Assembly: GCF_001586785.1 (NCBI RefSeq)
Contig: NZ_LUFH02000009.1
Span: 20,340-84,339, forward strand
DNA length: 64,000 nt
From: Sphaerospermopsis aphanizomenoides BCCUSP55
Lineage (GTDB): Bacteria; Cyanobacteriota; Cyanobacteriia; Cyanobacteriales; Nostocaceae
Reading direction: 5' to 3'
The notes under the pieces are model-generated. The model worked only from the letters and a program-made list of their open reading frames with translations, was not told the origin of the DNA and searched no databases. A program made the translations under genes and the position numbers. Below are positions 9,531 through 19,361 of this stretch, in pieces. Numbering within the stretch: position 1 is the first letter of the stretch; every line of letters starts with the position of its first letter.

Positions 9531-10241
9531 GTGCGTTTTGATATAGTTACGCTTTTTCCTGACTGTTTTAGCTCGGTTCTCAGTTCTGGTCTTTTGAGCA
9601 AAGCCCTAGCCAAGCAGATTGCCCAAGTACATCTGGTTAATCCTAGGGACTTTACCACTGATAAACATCGTAAGGTCGATGATGAACCTTATGGAGGTGG
9701 GGTGGGAATGCTCATGAAGCCTGAACCAATTTTCGCGGCTGTGGAATCGCTGCCAACTCTACCTCGCCGAGATGTCATCTTAATGAGTCCCCAAGGTCAA
9801 ACTATTAATCAACCCCTGTTGCGGGATTTGGCAGCCAATTATGACCAGTTGGTGGTGATTTGTGGTCACTATGAAGGGGTCGATGAAAGAGTGCTAAATT
9901 TGGTAACACGTGAGGTATCTTTGGGGGATTTTATTCTCACTGGTGGAGAAATTCCGGCTATGGCTTTGCTGAATGGAGTAGTGCGCTTATTACCAGGGAC
10001 GGTGGGTAAGGAGGAATCTCTCAAAGCAGAAAGTTTTGAAGAGGGGTTGTTAGACTTTCCTCAGTACACTCGTCCTGCCAATTTTCGAGGCTGGAAAGTG
10101 CCGGATGTACTACTGAGCGGAAATCATGCAGAAATTGCTAAGTGGCGTTGCCAACAACAAATTGAACGTACTGCTTCCCGTCGTCCCGATTTGCTGGAAA
10201 AATGGCAACAAGAAAGGGAACAGGGGACAGGGGACAGGTGA
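9531..10241 (+). CDS. trmD: tRNA (guanine-N1)-methyltransferase
   Basis: 236 aa. It methylates G37 of tRNAs using S-adenosylmethionine, preventing frameshifting. Motifs of the SPOUT deep-knot fold are present: DEPYGGGVGMLMKPEP, ICGHYEGVDERV and SLGDFILTGGEIPAMALLNG, then LPQYTRPANFRG-type C-terminal sequence and VLLSGNHAEIAKWR. The start is GTG (VRFDIVTLFPD); nothing upstream in frame is plausible. The last residues (EREQGTGDR and stop) are encoded by the first units of a GGGGACA/GGTGACA heptamer array, so the C-terminus has been modified by a repeat without touching the core. Confidence 0.96.
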   Translation: MRFDIVTLFPDCFSSVLSSGLLSKALAKQIAQVHLVNPRDFTTDKHRKVDDEPYGGGVGMLMKPEPIFAAVESLPTLPRRDVILMSPQGQTINQPLLRDLAANYDQLVVICGHYEGVDERVLNLVTREVSLGDFILTGGEIPAMALLNGVVRLLPGTVGKEESLKAESFEEGLLDFPQYTRPANFRGWKVPDVLLSGNHAEIAKWRCQQQIERTASRRPDLLEKWQQEREQGTGDR

Positions 10242-10331
10242 CAGGTGACAGGTGACGATGCTCAAAGCCTTGCAGTGTTTAGGTTTTAGTTTTGGTTTAT
10301 GTCCTAACCGTCTCGTCTACGGTCTTATAGC
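10228..10331. repeat. MITE-like TATAGCA-family element, copy A1
   Basis: CAGGTGACAGGTGACAGG array (which also encodes the TrmD C-terminus), then CTCAAAGCCTTGCAGTGTTT, AGGTTTTAG and ATGTCCTAACCGTCTCGTCT, ending at a TATAGC junction shared with the next copy. It has the same block order as elements at 21083, 35865 and 57556. Confidence 0.75.
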
Positions 10332-10409
10332 AGGAGGCAGGAGGGAAAGCCTTGTTATCTCTACGTTTCAAGGATTAATAATGTCCTAACCGTCTCGTCT
10401 ACGGTCTTA
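10327..10409. repeat. MITE-like TATAGCA-family element, copy A2
   Basis: Starts TTATAGCAGGAGGCAGGAGG, then AAAGCCTTGTTATCTCTACG, TTTCAAGGATTAATAATGTCC and TAACCGTCTCGTCTACGGTC. The interior is nearly identical to the reverse complement of 17202-17314. It is tandem with copy A1. Confidence 0.8.
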
Positions 10410-10414
10410 ATTCA

Positions 10415-10446
10415 AATCCCCGGCTTCTTAGAGAAGTCAGGGATCT
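10415..10446. repeat. Dispersed stem-loop (GATCCCCGA...TCGGGGATC family)
   Basis: AATCCCCGGCTTCTTAGAGA followed by AGTCAGGGATCT forms an imperfect hairpin between the convergent trmD and amt genes. Related hairpins lie at 28367, 46996 and 57847. There is no T-run, so intrinsic termination is possible but not shown. Confidence 0.75.
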
Positions 10447-10497
10447 ATTTTCTAGGTCTTTTATAGCAGGTGGGAGAGAACTGAATCCGTAGTGAAA

Positions 10498-11967
10498 TTA
10501 TTCACCTTCAAAAGCGCCAACGCGAGGATTTTTAGAACGATGTTGTTGTTCTTCGACAGACTCTTCAACTGCATAGAAATCAGGCCACACAGTCGCGCCA
10601 TGTTCGTAAGCATCAATACCAATCTTATCAGCTTCAGAATCAACACGCAGTCTGCCAATAGCCTTGAGTCCACCAAACATTAAAAAGGCAAAAGCTACAG
10701 TAAAAGCGGTGATAGCAACTAAACCCAAAATCTGCACACCCAGCAAATCAAAGCCACCACCTAAAAATAGTCCAGCTTTTTTGTTTAGGGTTAGTTCTGC
10801 TTGACCAAATAAGCCCACGGCTAAAGTACCCATCATACCGTTGATACCGTGAACCGCAAAGGCACTTACTGGGTCATCAATATGCATTGCTTCAATTAAA
10901 TCAATGCCGACAACTACCAAAATTCCCCCAGTTAAACCAATTAAAACCGCAGCCCAAGGTGCCACAAAGGCGCAACCTGCTGTGATCCCTACCAGTCCAG
11001 CTAAAGAACCATTCAGACAATAAACTAAATCCCATTTACCAGAACGGAAATATTGGAAAAGCATTCCCGCAAGAGCGCCAGCCCCAGCACCTAGGGTAGT
11101 ATTGAGTGTGACTAAACCTATTAAACCAGGATTAGCAGTACCCAAGGTTGAACCAGGGTTAAACCCATACCAACCAAACCATAAAATCATGGTTCCCAAG
11201 GTTGCTAAACCTAAGTTATGTGCGGGTGGTAATGTTCCCCAAGGAGTACGACCAGGACGGGGTCCAAGTAAATAAGCACCTACTATCGCTGTCCAACCAC
11301 CAACGGTGTGAACTACAGCACTACCGGCAAAATCATGGAAACTCATTTTCGCTAACCAGCCGTTAGCATTCCAAACCCAGTGGACAATCAAAGGATAGCT
11401 GAATGCACCCATGACGGCACTGTAAATTAAGTCACCAACGAAGTCTGTTCTTCCCGCCATTGCACCTGTAGTAATTGTACTAGCTGTGGCTGCAAAGGCA
11501 AATTGGAAGAAGAATAAGGTGTAAGCATTGAGGTTTGAAGCTATACCTGGTACACCACCACTAGGGAAAGCTCCATCAACTGGTAACTGACTCAGGAAAA
11601 AGGTATCAGTGCCAATGAAACCACCCGCACTTGTACCGAAAGCAATACCAAAGCCGACACCCCACCAAACTAAGATGGTGACAGCAGCATCAACAAAGTT
11701 CTCTAATAAGGCGTTTACTACTCCTCTTTGTCGCAACAAACCTGCTTCTAACATAGAAAAACCGGTTTGCATGAAGAACACTAAAAACCCTGTTAGTAGT
11801 ACCCAGGTGGTATCAATAGAAATTTGTAATTGCTTTGTTGTGCTGTCTAAAGATTCAAGAGTTGGCGGATCTGCTGCTTGTACAATTGTAGGAGCAAAAA
11901 TCGCAAACACCATTGAGCCTATAGCTAGTGCTAGTAGGCGGTATAAGGGTCTAATCCGCTTATTCAT
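10498..11967 (-). CDS. amt: Ammonium transporter (Amt family)
   Basis: 489 aa, about eleven TM helices plus a cleavable N-terminal signal (ALAIGSMVFAIFAPTIVQA, cleavage near residue 31). Family signatures: FFMQTGFSMLEAGL, DFAGSAVVHTVGGWTAIVGAYLLGPR (split by the pore His), TLGTMILWFGWYGFNPGS, DDPVSAFAVHGINGMMGTLA with the second pore His. It moves ammonium/ammonia across the plasma membrane. The soluble C-terminal tail (GLKAIGRLRVDSEADKIGID, then AYEHGATVWPDF) is the segment that normally couples subunits and is gated by PII. It sits alone, convergent to trmD. NtcA control is expected from other cyanobacteria, but no clear GTA-N8-TAC site was found in the upstream region. Confidence 0.95.
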   Translation of the reverse strand: MNKRIRPLYRLLALAIGSMVFAIFAPTIVQAADPPTLESLDSTTKQLQISIDTTWVLLTGFLVFFMQTGFSMLEAGLLRQRGVVNALLENFVDAAVTILVWWGVGFGIAFGTSAGGFIGTDTFFLSQLPVDGAFPSGGVPGIASNLNAYTLFFFQFAFAATASTITTGAMAGRTDFVGDLIYSAVMGAFSYPLIVHWVWNANGWLAKMSFHDFAGSAVVHTVGGWTAIVGAYLLGPRPGRTPWGTLPPAHNLGLATLGTMILWFGWYGFNPGSTLGTANPGLIGLVTLNTTLGAGAGALAGMLFQYFRSGKWDLVYCLNGSLAGLVGITAGCAFVAPWAAVLIGLTGGILVVVGIDLIEAMHIDDPVSAFAVHGINGMMGTLAVGLFGQAELTLNKKAGLFLGGGFDLLGVQILGLVAITAFTVAFAFLMFGGLKAIGRLRVDSEADKIGIDAYEHGATVWPDFYAVEESVEEQQHRSKNPRVGAFEGE

Positions 11968-12313
11968 TGTTTATTTCCTGTGAGAAAAGCTAAAATTGTT
12001 TTCCTTTGGCTTATTCAAATAAATTAAATGAATTGGGGTAATTACACAAGATATTTTGCTAATAAATGTGAAAAATCTTGTTTTTGATTTTTGAGTTTTT
12101 AGAGATTTGATATCTCTGCTAAAACACATTTATTGTGAATAGCATAAAATCTGCGGATACTATGCCACAAAAGATGAGAATTGTGTTTTGATTAACAATT
12201 TCTTATCTCTCATGAGGGCTGATCCTGAGTCAAGGTGCAATTTAGAATCTGGCACAAACTAGGTAGCTGAGTAATGAATGAATCAGAATCTTAAAAAATG
12301 GATAATGTACAAT

Positions 12314-12440
12314 GGACAATTGAAAATTACCTCTGCCTGAAAGCGAGAGGATTGAGAAATCGGAATTTTTGTCTTTTTTGCCCTTTGAAAGGGGAGGTTT
12401 TAAACATTGAATGAAACAATTGTCAATTATCAATTGATAA
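12314..12440. repeat. MITE-like element with ACAATTG ends, copy 1
   Basis: Starts GGACAATTGAAAATTACCTC, contains GCGAGAGGATTGAGAAAT and GGGGAGGTTTTAAA, and ends CAATTGTCAATTATCAATTG. The same order of blocks occurs at 58808-58947. The ends are inverted repeats (ACAATTGAAAATT against AATTGTCAATT). Confidence 0.75.
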
Positions 12441-12788
12441 TAGACAGGAATTAGTTATGTTAACTCCTGTTTGTTGTTGGTTAAATTTATAATCAAATAA
12501 ATTTGCTTGATTCTGTATTTAAAAAAGCTCAAAATTCTGTATCGTAAAATACATTTTTGGGCAGATGGTGTAAATGATGCTGCCAAAAATCAACAGTGAA
12601 TGGCACTTAATCCCTTACAATATGAGCATTTCCAATAGTTAGACTGTGCAACAAAGAGTTAAAATAATAACTATATAAAAAATTAATATTTGCCAAAAAA
12701 GTTATAGAAAATCATTATTTATTTTTATTTTCTCATAGTGTTTACATGAAGGGTTTGGTGGGCATTGCCCACCCTAAATATTGTTTCT

Positions 12789-12823
12789 GTCACCTGTCAC
12801 CTGTCACCTGTCACCTGTCACCT
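12789..12823. repeat. Heptamer tandem repeat (TGTCACC)n
   Basis: Five copies of TGTCACC (CAGGTGA-type on the other strand), ending 10 bases before the purE stop codon. It is the same heptamer as in the TATAGCA-family elements. Confidence 0.9.
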
Positions 12824-12832
12824 ATTCCCTTC

Positions 12833-13345
12833 TTACTGCTGTAAATATTGCTTGTAACCTAATTCTTCTAATTTGCTTTGTTTATCCATGACCATATCAC
12901 ATAAGCTTTGACGGTATGCCTGGACTTTTTGTAGTAGTTCTGGTTGATGAGTAGCCAGAATCTGCACTGCTAAGAGTCCGGCATTTTTGGCGTTACCAAT
13001 AGCTACTGTAGCTACGGGTATTCCCGCAGGCATTTGCACTATAGAATACAGAGAATCTACGCCTTGTAAATTACGGGTGGCTACGGGGACACCAATTACA
13101 GGTAGTGGAGTTAAAGATGCGACCATACCAGGAAGATGTGCCGCACCACCAGCACCAGCTATAATGACTTTGATACCTCGTTGGTGTGCGGTTTGGGCAT
13201 ATTCCACCATCCGTTCTGGGGTACGATGGGCAGAGACGATCGCTACTTCGCATTCAATCCCAAATTCTTCACAAACTGCGATCGCATCTTTCATTGTGGG
13301 CAAATCGGAATCACTGCCCATGATAATACCAACTTGAAGAGTCAT
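12833..13345 (-). CDS. purE: N5-carboxyaminoimidazole ribonucleotide mutase
   Basis: 170 aa, class I PurE. It converts N5-CAIR to CAIR in de novo purine synthesis. The phosphate-binding loop [19 protein letters not shown] and the [14 protein letters not shown] motif are present, as is [22 protein letters not shown]. The length is normal. A single gene; no purK is adjacent. AT-rich GATTTTGG repeats lie directly upstream (13346-13385), between it and divergent nagA. Confidence 0.96.
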   Translation of the reverse strand: MTLQVGIIMGSDSDLPTMKDAIAVCEEFGIECEVAIVSAHRTPERMVEYAQTAHQRGIKVIIAGAGGAAHLPGMVASLTPLPVIGVPVATRNLQGVDSLYSIVQMPAGIPVATVAIGNAKNAGLLAVQILATHQPELLQKVQAYRQSLCDMVMDKQSKLEELGYKQYLQQ

Positions 13346-13432
13346 AGAATTTTAGATTTTGGATTTTTAGATTTTGAATTTTAGATTAAAGCTTACAATC
13401 GTTTTTAGATTGAGAAATTTTTGGCTAGGTTA

Positions 13433-14605
13433 ATGACCACAGCAACACTAAATTCCATCTTGTCAAACGTAGATATTATCAATGCAAGAGTACCCGGTTA
13501 TCAAGATTTACAGATGATTTGGGTGAATAAAGATGGCATGATTGAGCAGATTTTGCCGATGGGTAGAGTCTGCAAACGAGTGGCACCACAAGATTTACAA
13601 ATTTTGGATGTCGCTGGTGACTGGATTTCTCTGGGTGGGGTTGATTTGCAAATCAACGGAGGACTCGGTTTAGCATTCCCTGACTTGACAGTAAAAGACA
13701 CCCAGATGCTAGATGAAATCTGTCAATTTTTGTGGAATGTGGGTGTGGATGGCTATTTACCCACCATTGTCACAACTTCTGTAGAAAATATACAGCGATC
13801 GCTTGCCCTAATCTCCAAGTACAACCAAAAATCAGGGGCGCAAATTCTCGGAGTCCATCTGGAAGGGCCTTTTTTAAACTACGGTAAACGTGGCGCACAT
13901 CCCGCAGAATATTTATTACCCTTGACCATGAACGAAGTCAAGCGGGTTTTAGGTGATTATGCCTCAGTTGTCAAAATCATCACCTTAGCACCAGAATTAG
14001 ATCCCACAGGTGAAGTCATCCCTTATTTACGTTCCTTGGGCATTACCGTTAGTTTAGGACATTCCCAAGCCACCGCCGCACAAGCACAATGCGCCTTTGA
14101 GCAAGGTGCAACAATGGTAACTCACGCCTTCAACGCCATGCCACCATTACATCACCGTGAACCGGGATTATTAGGTGCAGCCATGAACCACCCTGATGTG
14201 ATGTGCAGTTTTATTGCGGACGGACAGCACATTGTCTCCCCAATGTTAGAAATTCTCCTCCGTGCTAGTAAAGGGTTATTTCTTGTTAGTGATGCCCTGG
14301 CACCACTAGGATTACCAGATGGATTGTATCCTTGGGATAGTCGGCACATTGAAGTTATTAATGGTACAGCTAGATTAGCAGATGGGACTTTATCAGGTAC
14401 GACTTTACCTTTGTTGACGGGAGTACAGAATTTAGTGAAATGGGGAATTTGTGATATAGAAACAGCTATTTTCCTAGCTACAGATGCACCCAGAAAAGCA
14501 ATCAATTTACCACAACTTAGCGCCAATCAACCGGCTAATCTATTACGCTGGCATTGGCATGAAAATACACAGAAATTGTCTTGGAAAAGGATAATTGAGA
14601 ATTGA
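13433..14605 (+). CDS. nagA: N-acetylglucosamine-6-phosphate deacetylase
   Basis: About 390 aa, amidohydrolase superfamily. It removes acetate from GlcNAc-6-P during amino-sugar and peptidoglycan recycling. Metal and catalytic motifs: HLEGPFLNYGKRGAH, SLGHSQATAAQ, THAFNAMPPLHHREPG and the catalytic Asp in FLVSDALAPLG. ATG 13433 is preferred over an in-frame TTG at 13421. It is divergent from purE. In many cyanobacteria nagA is a lone gene without nagB nearby, as here. The Zn-binding His/Glu residues are all present, so it should be active. Confidence 0.93.
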   Translation: MTTATLNSILSNVDIINARVPGYQDLQMIWVNKDGMIEQILPMGRVCKRVAPQDLQILDVAGDWISLGGVDLQINGGLGLAFPDLTVKDTQMLDEICQFLWNVGVDGYLPTIVTTSVENIQRSLALISKYNQKSGAQILGVHLEGPFLNYGKRGAHPAEYLLPLTMNEVKRVLGDYASVVKIITLAPELDPTGEVIPYLRSLGITVSLGHSQATAAQAQCAFEQGATMVTHAFNAMPPLHHREPGLLGAAMNHPDVMCSFIADGQHIVSPMLEILLRASKGLFLVSDALAPLGLPDGLYPWDSRHIEVINGTARLADGTLSGTTLPLLTGVQNLVKWGICDIETAIFLATDAPRKAINLPQLSANQPANLLRWHWHENTQKLSWKRIIEN

Positions 14606-14660
14606 ATTCTGTTTCGGAATTACGAGGTTGAACGCACAAAATACACAACTTTAATGTTGA

Positions 14661-15764
<1,104 letters not shown>

Positions 15765-15797
15765 AACTACTGCTATAATTATTTGTGCTTCACATTT

Positions 15798-15871
15798 GGG
15801 GTTGTAGCTCAGTTGGATAGAGCGGACGCCTCCTAAGCGTCAGGTCGTGCGTTCAAGTCGCACCAGTCCCG
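15798..15871 (+). tRNA. tRNA-Arg (anticodon CCT)
   Basis: A 74-base cloverleaf. Acceptor GGGGTTG pairs with CAGTCCC (with G-T pairs), D arm GCTC/GAGC, anticodon stem GACGC/GCGTC around loop CTCCTAA giving anticodon CCT (reads AGG), variable loop AGGTC, T arm GTGCG/CGCAC with TTCAAGT loop, discriminator G. CCA is not encoded. The following 700 bases show no integrase or other sign of an island attached to this tRNA. Confidence 0.96.
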
Positions 15872-16591
15872 TAGAAATGAAAAATTCATGTCTTCCATAC
15901 AACTCTACGGACAAGGTAATTCTTTGTGCTGGTTGAACAAATCTTCCAGTCTATCCTGATAACATAAATTAGGAAATGAATATCTCAGTGACTGCATAGG
16001 TGAAAAACTGTCGTATATAAGTAGCAATTTATATAGGAATCATATTTGATTCTTGAAAAACACTCCGCACACTTCCCCTGTTCCCTGTTCCCTATTCCCT
16101 CTCCTAACTATAAAATTTATTTTGCACGACTACTTATATAACAGTGAGCTTTTTAATATTTAGTCTGACTAAGATCCCAAAATTTAAGGCAGTCCTAATT
16201 ATCCTGACGGCTGCCATATTCAATGATTCGCAATTATGGCATTAAGTTACAAAATGTACAAGATGATCACTCTTCCCTACTAGTGTCTCAAAACAATTTC
16301 ATCAATAAAATGGGTTGCACCCATATCATGGGTTGTCAAATCTAGGTTAGGATAATCCATCGAAGAAGCAATCAGGATGAGACTCATGGCAAAATGTACT
16401 TTTGCAAGAGGTCTAATGGTTAACAGATCCAGGAAAATTCTTGCCCTTATCACCTAACTTTCTCCTTACTGCTGCCAGCAGTCTATTTTCCTGGAATCAA
16501 ATGCTTCTCAAAATCAAAATACCCCAAATCTTTTTTACTCCATATCATTTCTAAATAAAATCCTGGTCTTTGCAGACACACATATAGAGCC
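15872..16591. other. Intergenic region after tRNA-Arg; no gene seen
   Basis: 720 bases without a credible frame. It contains a pyrimidine-rich heptamer run (TGTTCCC/TATTCCC, about 16076-16105) and a small inverted repeat around ATGGGTTGCACCCAT (near 16306-16320). Confidence 0.55.
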
Positions 16592-17164
16592 TTGAATAAG
16601 CTACTGTTTACAGGTAAATATTTGCGACTTATGTCTTTTATCGTACCCTTGTTGGTGTGGTGGGGATATAAGGAAGTACAAAACCAAATTGTACATCCAC
16701 AAGCTATGTTAGTTTTGGGCGGTTCTACTAGACGTTTAGAAAGGGAGAAGTTCACAGCAGATTTTGCTAGAAAGCATCCGCATATACCAATATGGATTAC
16801 TGGGGGTAGTCCGCCTAGATATACAAGAGAAGTATTTACTAAAGCTGGAGTTGATCCCCGCCGATTAAATTTAGATTATGAAGCTGTGGATACAGTTACT
16901 AATTTTACTACGCTCGTAGATGACTTGCAAGCACGGGGGATTAAAAGCGTTTATTTAATCACTTCTGATTTTCATATGCGCCGCGCTTGTGTGATTGGCG
17001 AGATTGTTTTAGGGAGTCGAGGTATTGAGTTCAAAGCAGTGTCAGTTCCCTCAGAACAAGCATCAGAACCTATTGAAAAATCTATCCGTGATGGAGCCAG
17101 AGCTATTTTGTGGGTAGCAACTGGTTACACAGGTGCAAAAGAAAAGGTGGCAGGTGACAGATGA
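16592..17164 (+). CDS. YdcF/SanA-type DUF218 protein
   Basis: 190 aa. An N-terminal hydrophobic helix (YLRLMSFIVPLLVWWGY) anchors it; the rest is a DUF218 domain: AMLVLGGSTRRLEREKFTAD, PIWITGGSPPRYTREVF, DTVTNFTTLVDDL and SVYLITSDFHMRRACVIGEI. The family acts in envelope processes but the reaction is not settled. The first ATG inside the helix is at codon 14; the TTG at 16592 gives a full membrane anchor and is kept. The final residues (VAGDR, stop) are encoded by a CAGGTGACAG repeat unit, as in trmD. Confidence 0.82.
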   Translation: MNKLLFTGKYLRLMSFIVPLLVWWGYKEVQNQIVHPQAMLVLGGSTRRLEREKFTADFARKHPHIPIWITGGSPPRYTREVFTKAGVDPRRLNLDYEAVDTVTNFTTLVDDLQARGIKSVYLITSDFHMRRACVIGEIVLGSRGIEFKAVSVPSEQASEPIEKSIRDGARAILWVATGYTGAKEKVAGDR

Positions 17165-17201
17165 GCGAAAATAGGGTGTATGTGTCAGGAGGAGCGGCTA
17201 G

Positions 17202-17314
17202 TATAACTGTAGCCAGGATAATTAGGACATTATTAATCCTTGAAACGTAGATATAACAAGGCTTTTACTCCTGCCTCCTGCAAGACAGCCCTCTGCCTCC
17301 TGCCTCCTGCTATA
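17202..17314. repeat. MITE-like TATAGCA-family element, copy B
   Basis: Begins TATAACTGTAGCCAGGATAA, contains TTAGGACATTATTAATCCTT and GAAACGTAGATATAACAAGG, and ends CCTCCTGCTATA; a second TATAACTGTAG follows directly. The interior is the reverse complement of copy A2 (10327-10409). Confidence 0.8.
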
Positions 17315-17461
17315 ACTGTAGACAGGAGTTGTTGAAGTTGAAATTTTGTTGGCGTAGCCTGCTGGAAGCACTATTTTGAATTTTGAATTGATTTCTACCC
17401 AATACCCAATATCGCCACAATTTGATACCCTAGCTTAAACAGATTTGAGAAAAGTGAAAGC

Positions 17462-18625
17462 GTGGAAATTCAACTTGGGCGGGGAAAAAAGGCTCGCCGA
17501 GCCTATGGCATTGATGAAATTGCTTTAGTACCTGGTAACAGAACACTCGATCCGAGTTTAGCGGATACTAAATGGCAAATTGGCAATATTGAGCGAGAAA
17601 TTCCCATTATTGCCAGTGCAATGGATGGTGTTGTTGATGTAGGGATGGCTGTGCGTTTGTCCCAATTGGGAGCATTAGGAGTTCTAAATTTAGAGGGTAT
17701 CCAAACTCGCTATGCTGACCCAGACCCGATTTTAGATCGGATTGCATCTGTGGGCAAAGATGAATTTGTTTCCTTGATGCAAGAACTTTACGCCGAACCC
17801 ATCAAGCCAGAATTAATTGAAAAACGTATTCAGGAAATTAAACAACAGGGCGGTATTGCAGCTGTGAGTGCTACTCCAGTAGGTGCTAGTAAATTCGGTC
17901 AAGTTGTAGCTAAAGCTGGGGCTGATTTATTTTTTATCCAAGCGACGGTAGTTTCTACAGACCACCTGTCACCAGAGTCTATTACACCTCTGGATTTGGC
18001 AGAATTTTGCCGTTCTATGCCCATTCCAGTGGTATTGGGTAACTGTGTGACTTATGAAGTCACTTTGGATTTAATGAAAGCCGGTGCGGCAGCAGTTTTG
18101 GTGGGCATTGGCCCTGGTGCTGCTTGTACTTCTCGTGGGGTTTTGGGTGTAGGTGTACCGCAAGCAACAGCGATCGCAGACTGTGCCGCAGCCAGAGATG
18201 ATTACTATCAAGAAACTGGTAACTATATCCCTGTTATTGCTGATGGTGGTTTAATTACTGGTGGCGACATTTGTAAATGTATTGCTTGTGGTGCTGATGG
18301 AGTGATGATTGGTTCTCCCTTTGCTAGAGCCGCCCAAGCCCCTGGACGAGGTTATCATTGGGGTATGGCAACTCCTAGCCCAGTTTTACCCCGTGGTACT
18401 CGTATTCGTGTTGGTACGACAGGTACTCTAGAGCAAATACTGACAGGCCCAGCCGGATTAGATGATGGTACTCATAATCTCCTGGGCGCTTTAAAAACCA
18501 GCATGGGTACATTAGGAGCAAAAAATATCAAAGAAATGCAGCAAGTTGAAGTTGTTATTGCTCCTTCCCTGTTAACGGAAGGTAAAGTTTACCAAAAAGC
18601 CCAACAATTGGGTATGGGTAAATAA
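17462..18625 (+). CDS. guaB3: GuaB3-type IMP dehydrogenase family protein
   Basis: 387 aa, (beta/alpha)8 barrel of the IMPDH/GMP reductase family without CBS domains. Key segments: [25 protein letters not shown], the catalytic-loop Cys in [32 protein letters not shown], and [20 protein letters not shown]. It probably oxidises IMP to XMP with NAD+, the committed step to GMP; the GuaB3 subgroup was long annotated only as IMPDH-related. The start is GTG ([16 protein letters not shown]). In cyanobacteria this gene is often followed by yfr1 and trxA, exactly as here. Confidence 0.9.
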   Translation: MEIQLGRGKKARRAYGIDEIALVPGNRTLDPSLADTKWQIGNIEREIPIIASAMDGVVDVGMAVRLSQLGALGVLNLEGIQTRYADPDPILDRIASVGKDEFVSLMQELYAEPIKPELIEKRIQEIKQQGGIAAVSATPVGASKFGQVVAKAGADLFFIQATVVSTDHLSPESITPLDLAEFCRSMPIPVVLGNCVTYEVTLDLMKAGAAAVLVGIGPGAACTSRGVLGVGVPQATAIADCAAARDDYYQETGNYIPVIADGGLITGGDICKCIACGADGVMIGSPFARAAQAPGRGYHWGMATPSPVLPRGTRIRVGTTGTLEQILTGPAGLDDGTHNLLGALKTSMGTLGAKNIKEMQQVEVVIAPSLLTEGKVYQKAQQLGMGK

Positions 18626-18626
18626 T

Positions 18627-18672
18627 AGGGTGTAGGGTGTAGGGGGTAGGGTGTAGGGTGTAGGGTGTAGGG
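18627..18672. repeat. Heptamer tandem repeat (GTAGGGT)n
   Basis: Six to seven copies of GTAGGGT with small variations, directly after the GuaB3 stop codon. The same heptamer occurs at 9327-9352 and about 42724-42750. Confidence 0.9.
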
Positions 18673-18833
18673 GAGCAGGGGAGCGAAGGAGAATAATACT
18701 TTTTGCCTCTTGCATGAGTGCCTCTTGCCTCTTGCCTCTTACCTGTTCCCTATTCCCTGTTCCCACTAACAACTGACAAATAAAAATTTTTTCAGTACCT
18801 TAAACAATCTCTGGAAAAATTCCAGATGTCGCC

Positions 18834-18839
18834 TACAAT
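18834..18839 (+). promoter_or_regulatory. -10 box of yfr1
   Basis: TACAAT lies seven bases before the inferred 5' end of Yfr1, a normal spacing for a sigma-70-type promoter. No clear -35 is visible. Confidence 0.65.
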
Positions 18840-18845
18840 AGAGAT

Positions 18846-18914
18846 AGCGGAGACGCATGTTTCCGTTCACTCCTCACACCACACTCCGCCCGGACTACTG
18901 TTCGGGCGGTTCCT
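18846..18914 (+). ncRNA. yfr1: Yfr1 small regulatory RNA
   Basis: Three diagnostic parts are present in the right order: a 5' stem-loop (CGGA...TCCG, about 18848-18866), the ultraconserved unpaired motif ACTCCTCACAC (18869-18879), and a GC-rich 3' terminator hairpin CCGCCCG/CGGGCGG (18886-18909). A TACAAT -10 box stands just upstream. Yfr1 is an abundant trans-acting antisense RNA of cyanobacteria that represses outer-membrane porin mRNAs through its single-stranded motif. Its position between a guaB-type gene and trxA matches the conserved location I recall from other cyanobacteria. The exact ends are estimated from the promoter and hairpin. Confidence 0.9.
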
Positions 18915-19013
18915 TATGTTCAGACATAAATTCTATAGGTTCTTTGCAAATGTACATCCTTAACTCCTAAGCTGATGTTTTTGCTATGGTAGAATTTTCA
19001 CGAAACTGATAAA

Positions 19014-19019
19014 TATAAT
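19014..19019 (+). promoter_or_regulatory. Possible -10 box of trxA
   Basis: Perfect TATAAT, 19 bases before the trxA ATG. The leader would be very short and no -35 is evident, so this may be fortuitous. Confidence 0.35.
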
Positions 19020-19037
19020 AGTCAAAGGTTTTTAGGA

Positions 19038-19361
19038 ATGTCAGCAGCTGCAAGTGTTACAGATTCTAGTTTTAAGCAGGAAGTTCTCGATAGCGATGTT
19101 CCTGTTTTAGTTGATTTTTGGGCTCCTTGGTGCGGTCCTTGCCGTATGGTAGCTCCTGTCGTTGAGGAAATCGCCGCTCAGTATGTAGGACAAATCAAAG
19201 TTGTGAAAGTCAACACTGATGAAAATCCTCAAGTTGCCAGTCAGTATGGTATCCGTAGCATTCCCACATTAATGATTTTTAAAGAGGGAGTAAAAGTGGA
19301 TATGGTTGTCGGTGCTGTACCTAAATCTACATTAGCTACAACTTTGGAAAAGTATCTTTAA
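19038..19361 (+). CDS. trxA: Thioredoxin (m-type)
   Basis: 107 aa with the active site [11 protein letters not shown], the cis-Pro loop SIPTLMIF and the [13 protein letters not shown] helix. It is a cytoplasmic thiol-disulfide reductant that activates Calvin-cycle and other enzymes using electrons from ferredoxin- or NADPH-thioredoxin reductase. The length and motifs are those of cyanobacterial TrxA/m-type thioredoxin. AGG lies six bases before the ATG. It follows yfr1 by about 120 bases. Confidence 0.97.
   Translation: MSAAASVTDSSFKQEVLDSDVPVLVDFWAPWCGPCRMVAPVVEEIAAQYVGQIKVVKVNTDENPQVASQYGIRSIPTLMIFKEGVKVDMVVGAVPKSTLATTLEKYL

Larger units (their letters stand above)
11968..12832. other. Long intergenic region upstream of amt; no gene seen, repeats only
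   Basis: 865 bases, AT-rich. The first 250 bases should hold the amt promoter (minus strand). It then contains an AATTGTC-type element (12314-12440) and, next to purE, a CACCTGT heptamer array (12789-12823). The short open frame around 12242-12433 lies across the repeat and is not credible as a gene. Confidence 0.6.

Noticed and set aside
10415..10446. Rho-independent terminator between trmD and amt
   Set aside because: The hairpin belongs to a dispersed family and lacks a T-run on either strand; kept only as a repeat.
11968..12240. NtcA binding site upstream of amt
   Set aside because: GTAATTAC near 12036 has the wrong spacing (two bases rather than eight) and no GTA-N8-TAC with a suitable -10 was seen.
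12242..12433. 63-codon minus-strand frame upstream of amt
   Set aside because: It lies across a MITE-like repeat and heptamers, has no ribosome site and no recognisable domain.
15798..16591. Genomic island attached to tRNA-Arg
   Set aside because: No integrase, no direct repeat of the tRNA 3' end and only repeat-type sequence follows.
18834..18914. Yfr2-type RNA on the minus strand (ACGGAAACA motif)
   Set aside because: The motif is part of the reverse complement of the Yfr1 5' hairpin; the plus-strand promoter, core motif and terminator fit Yfr1 much better.
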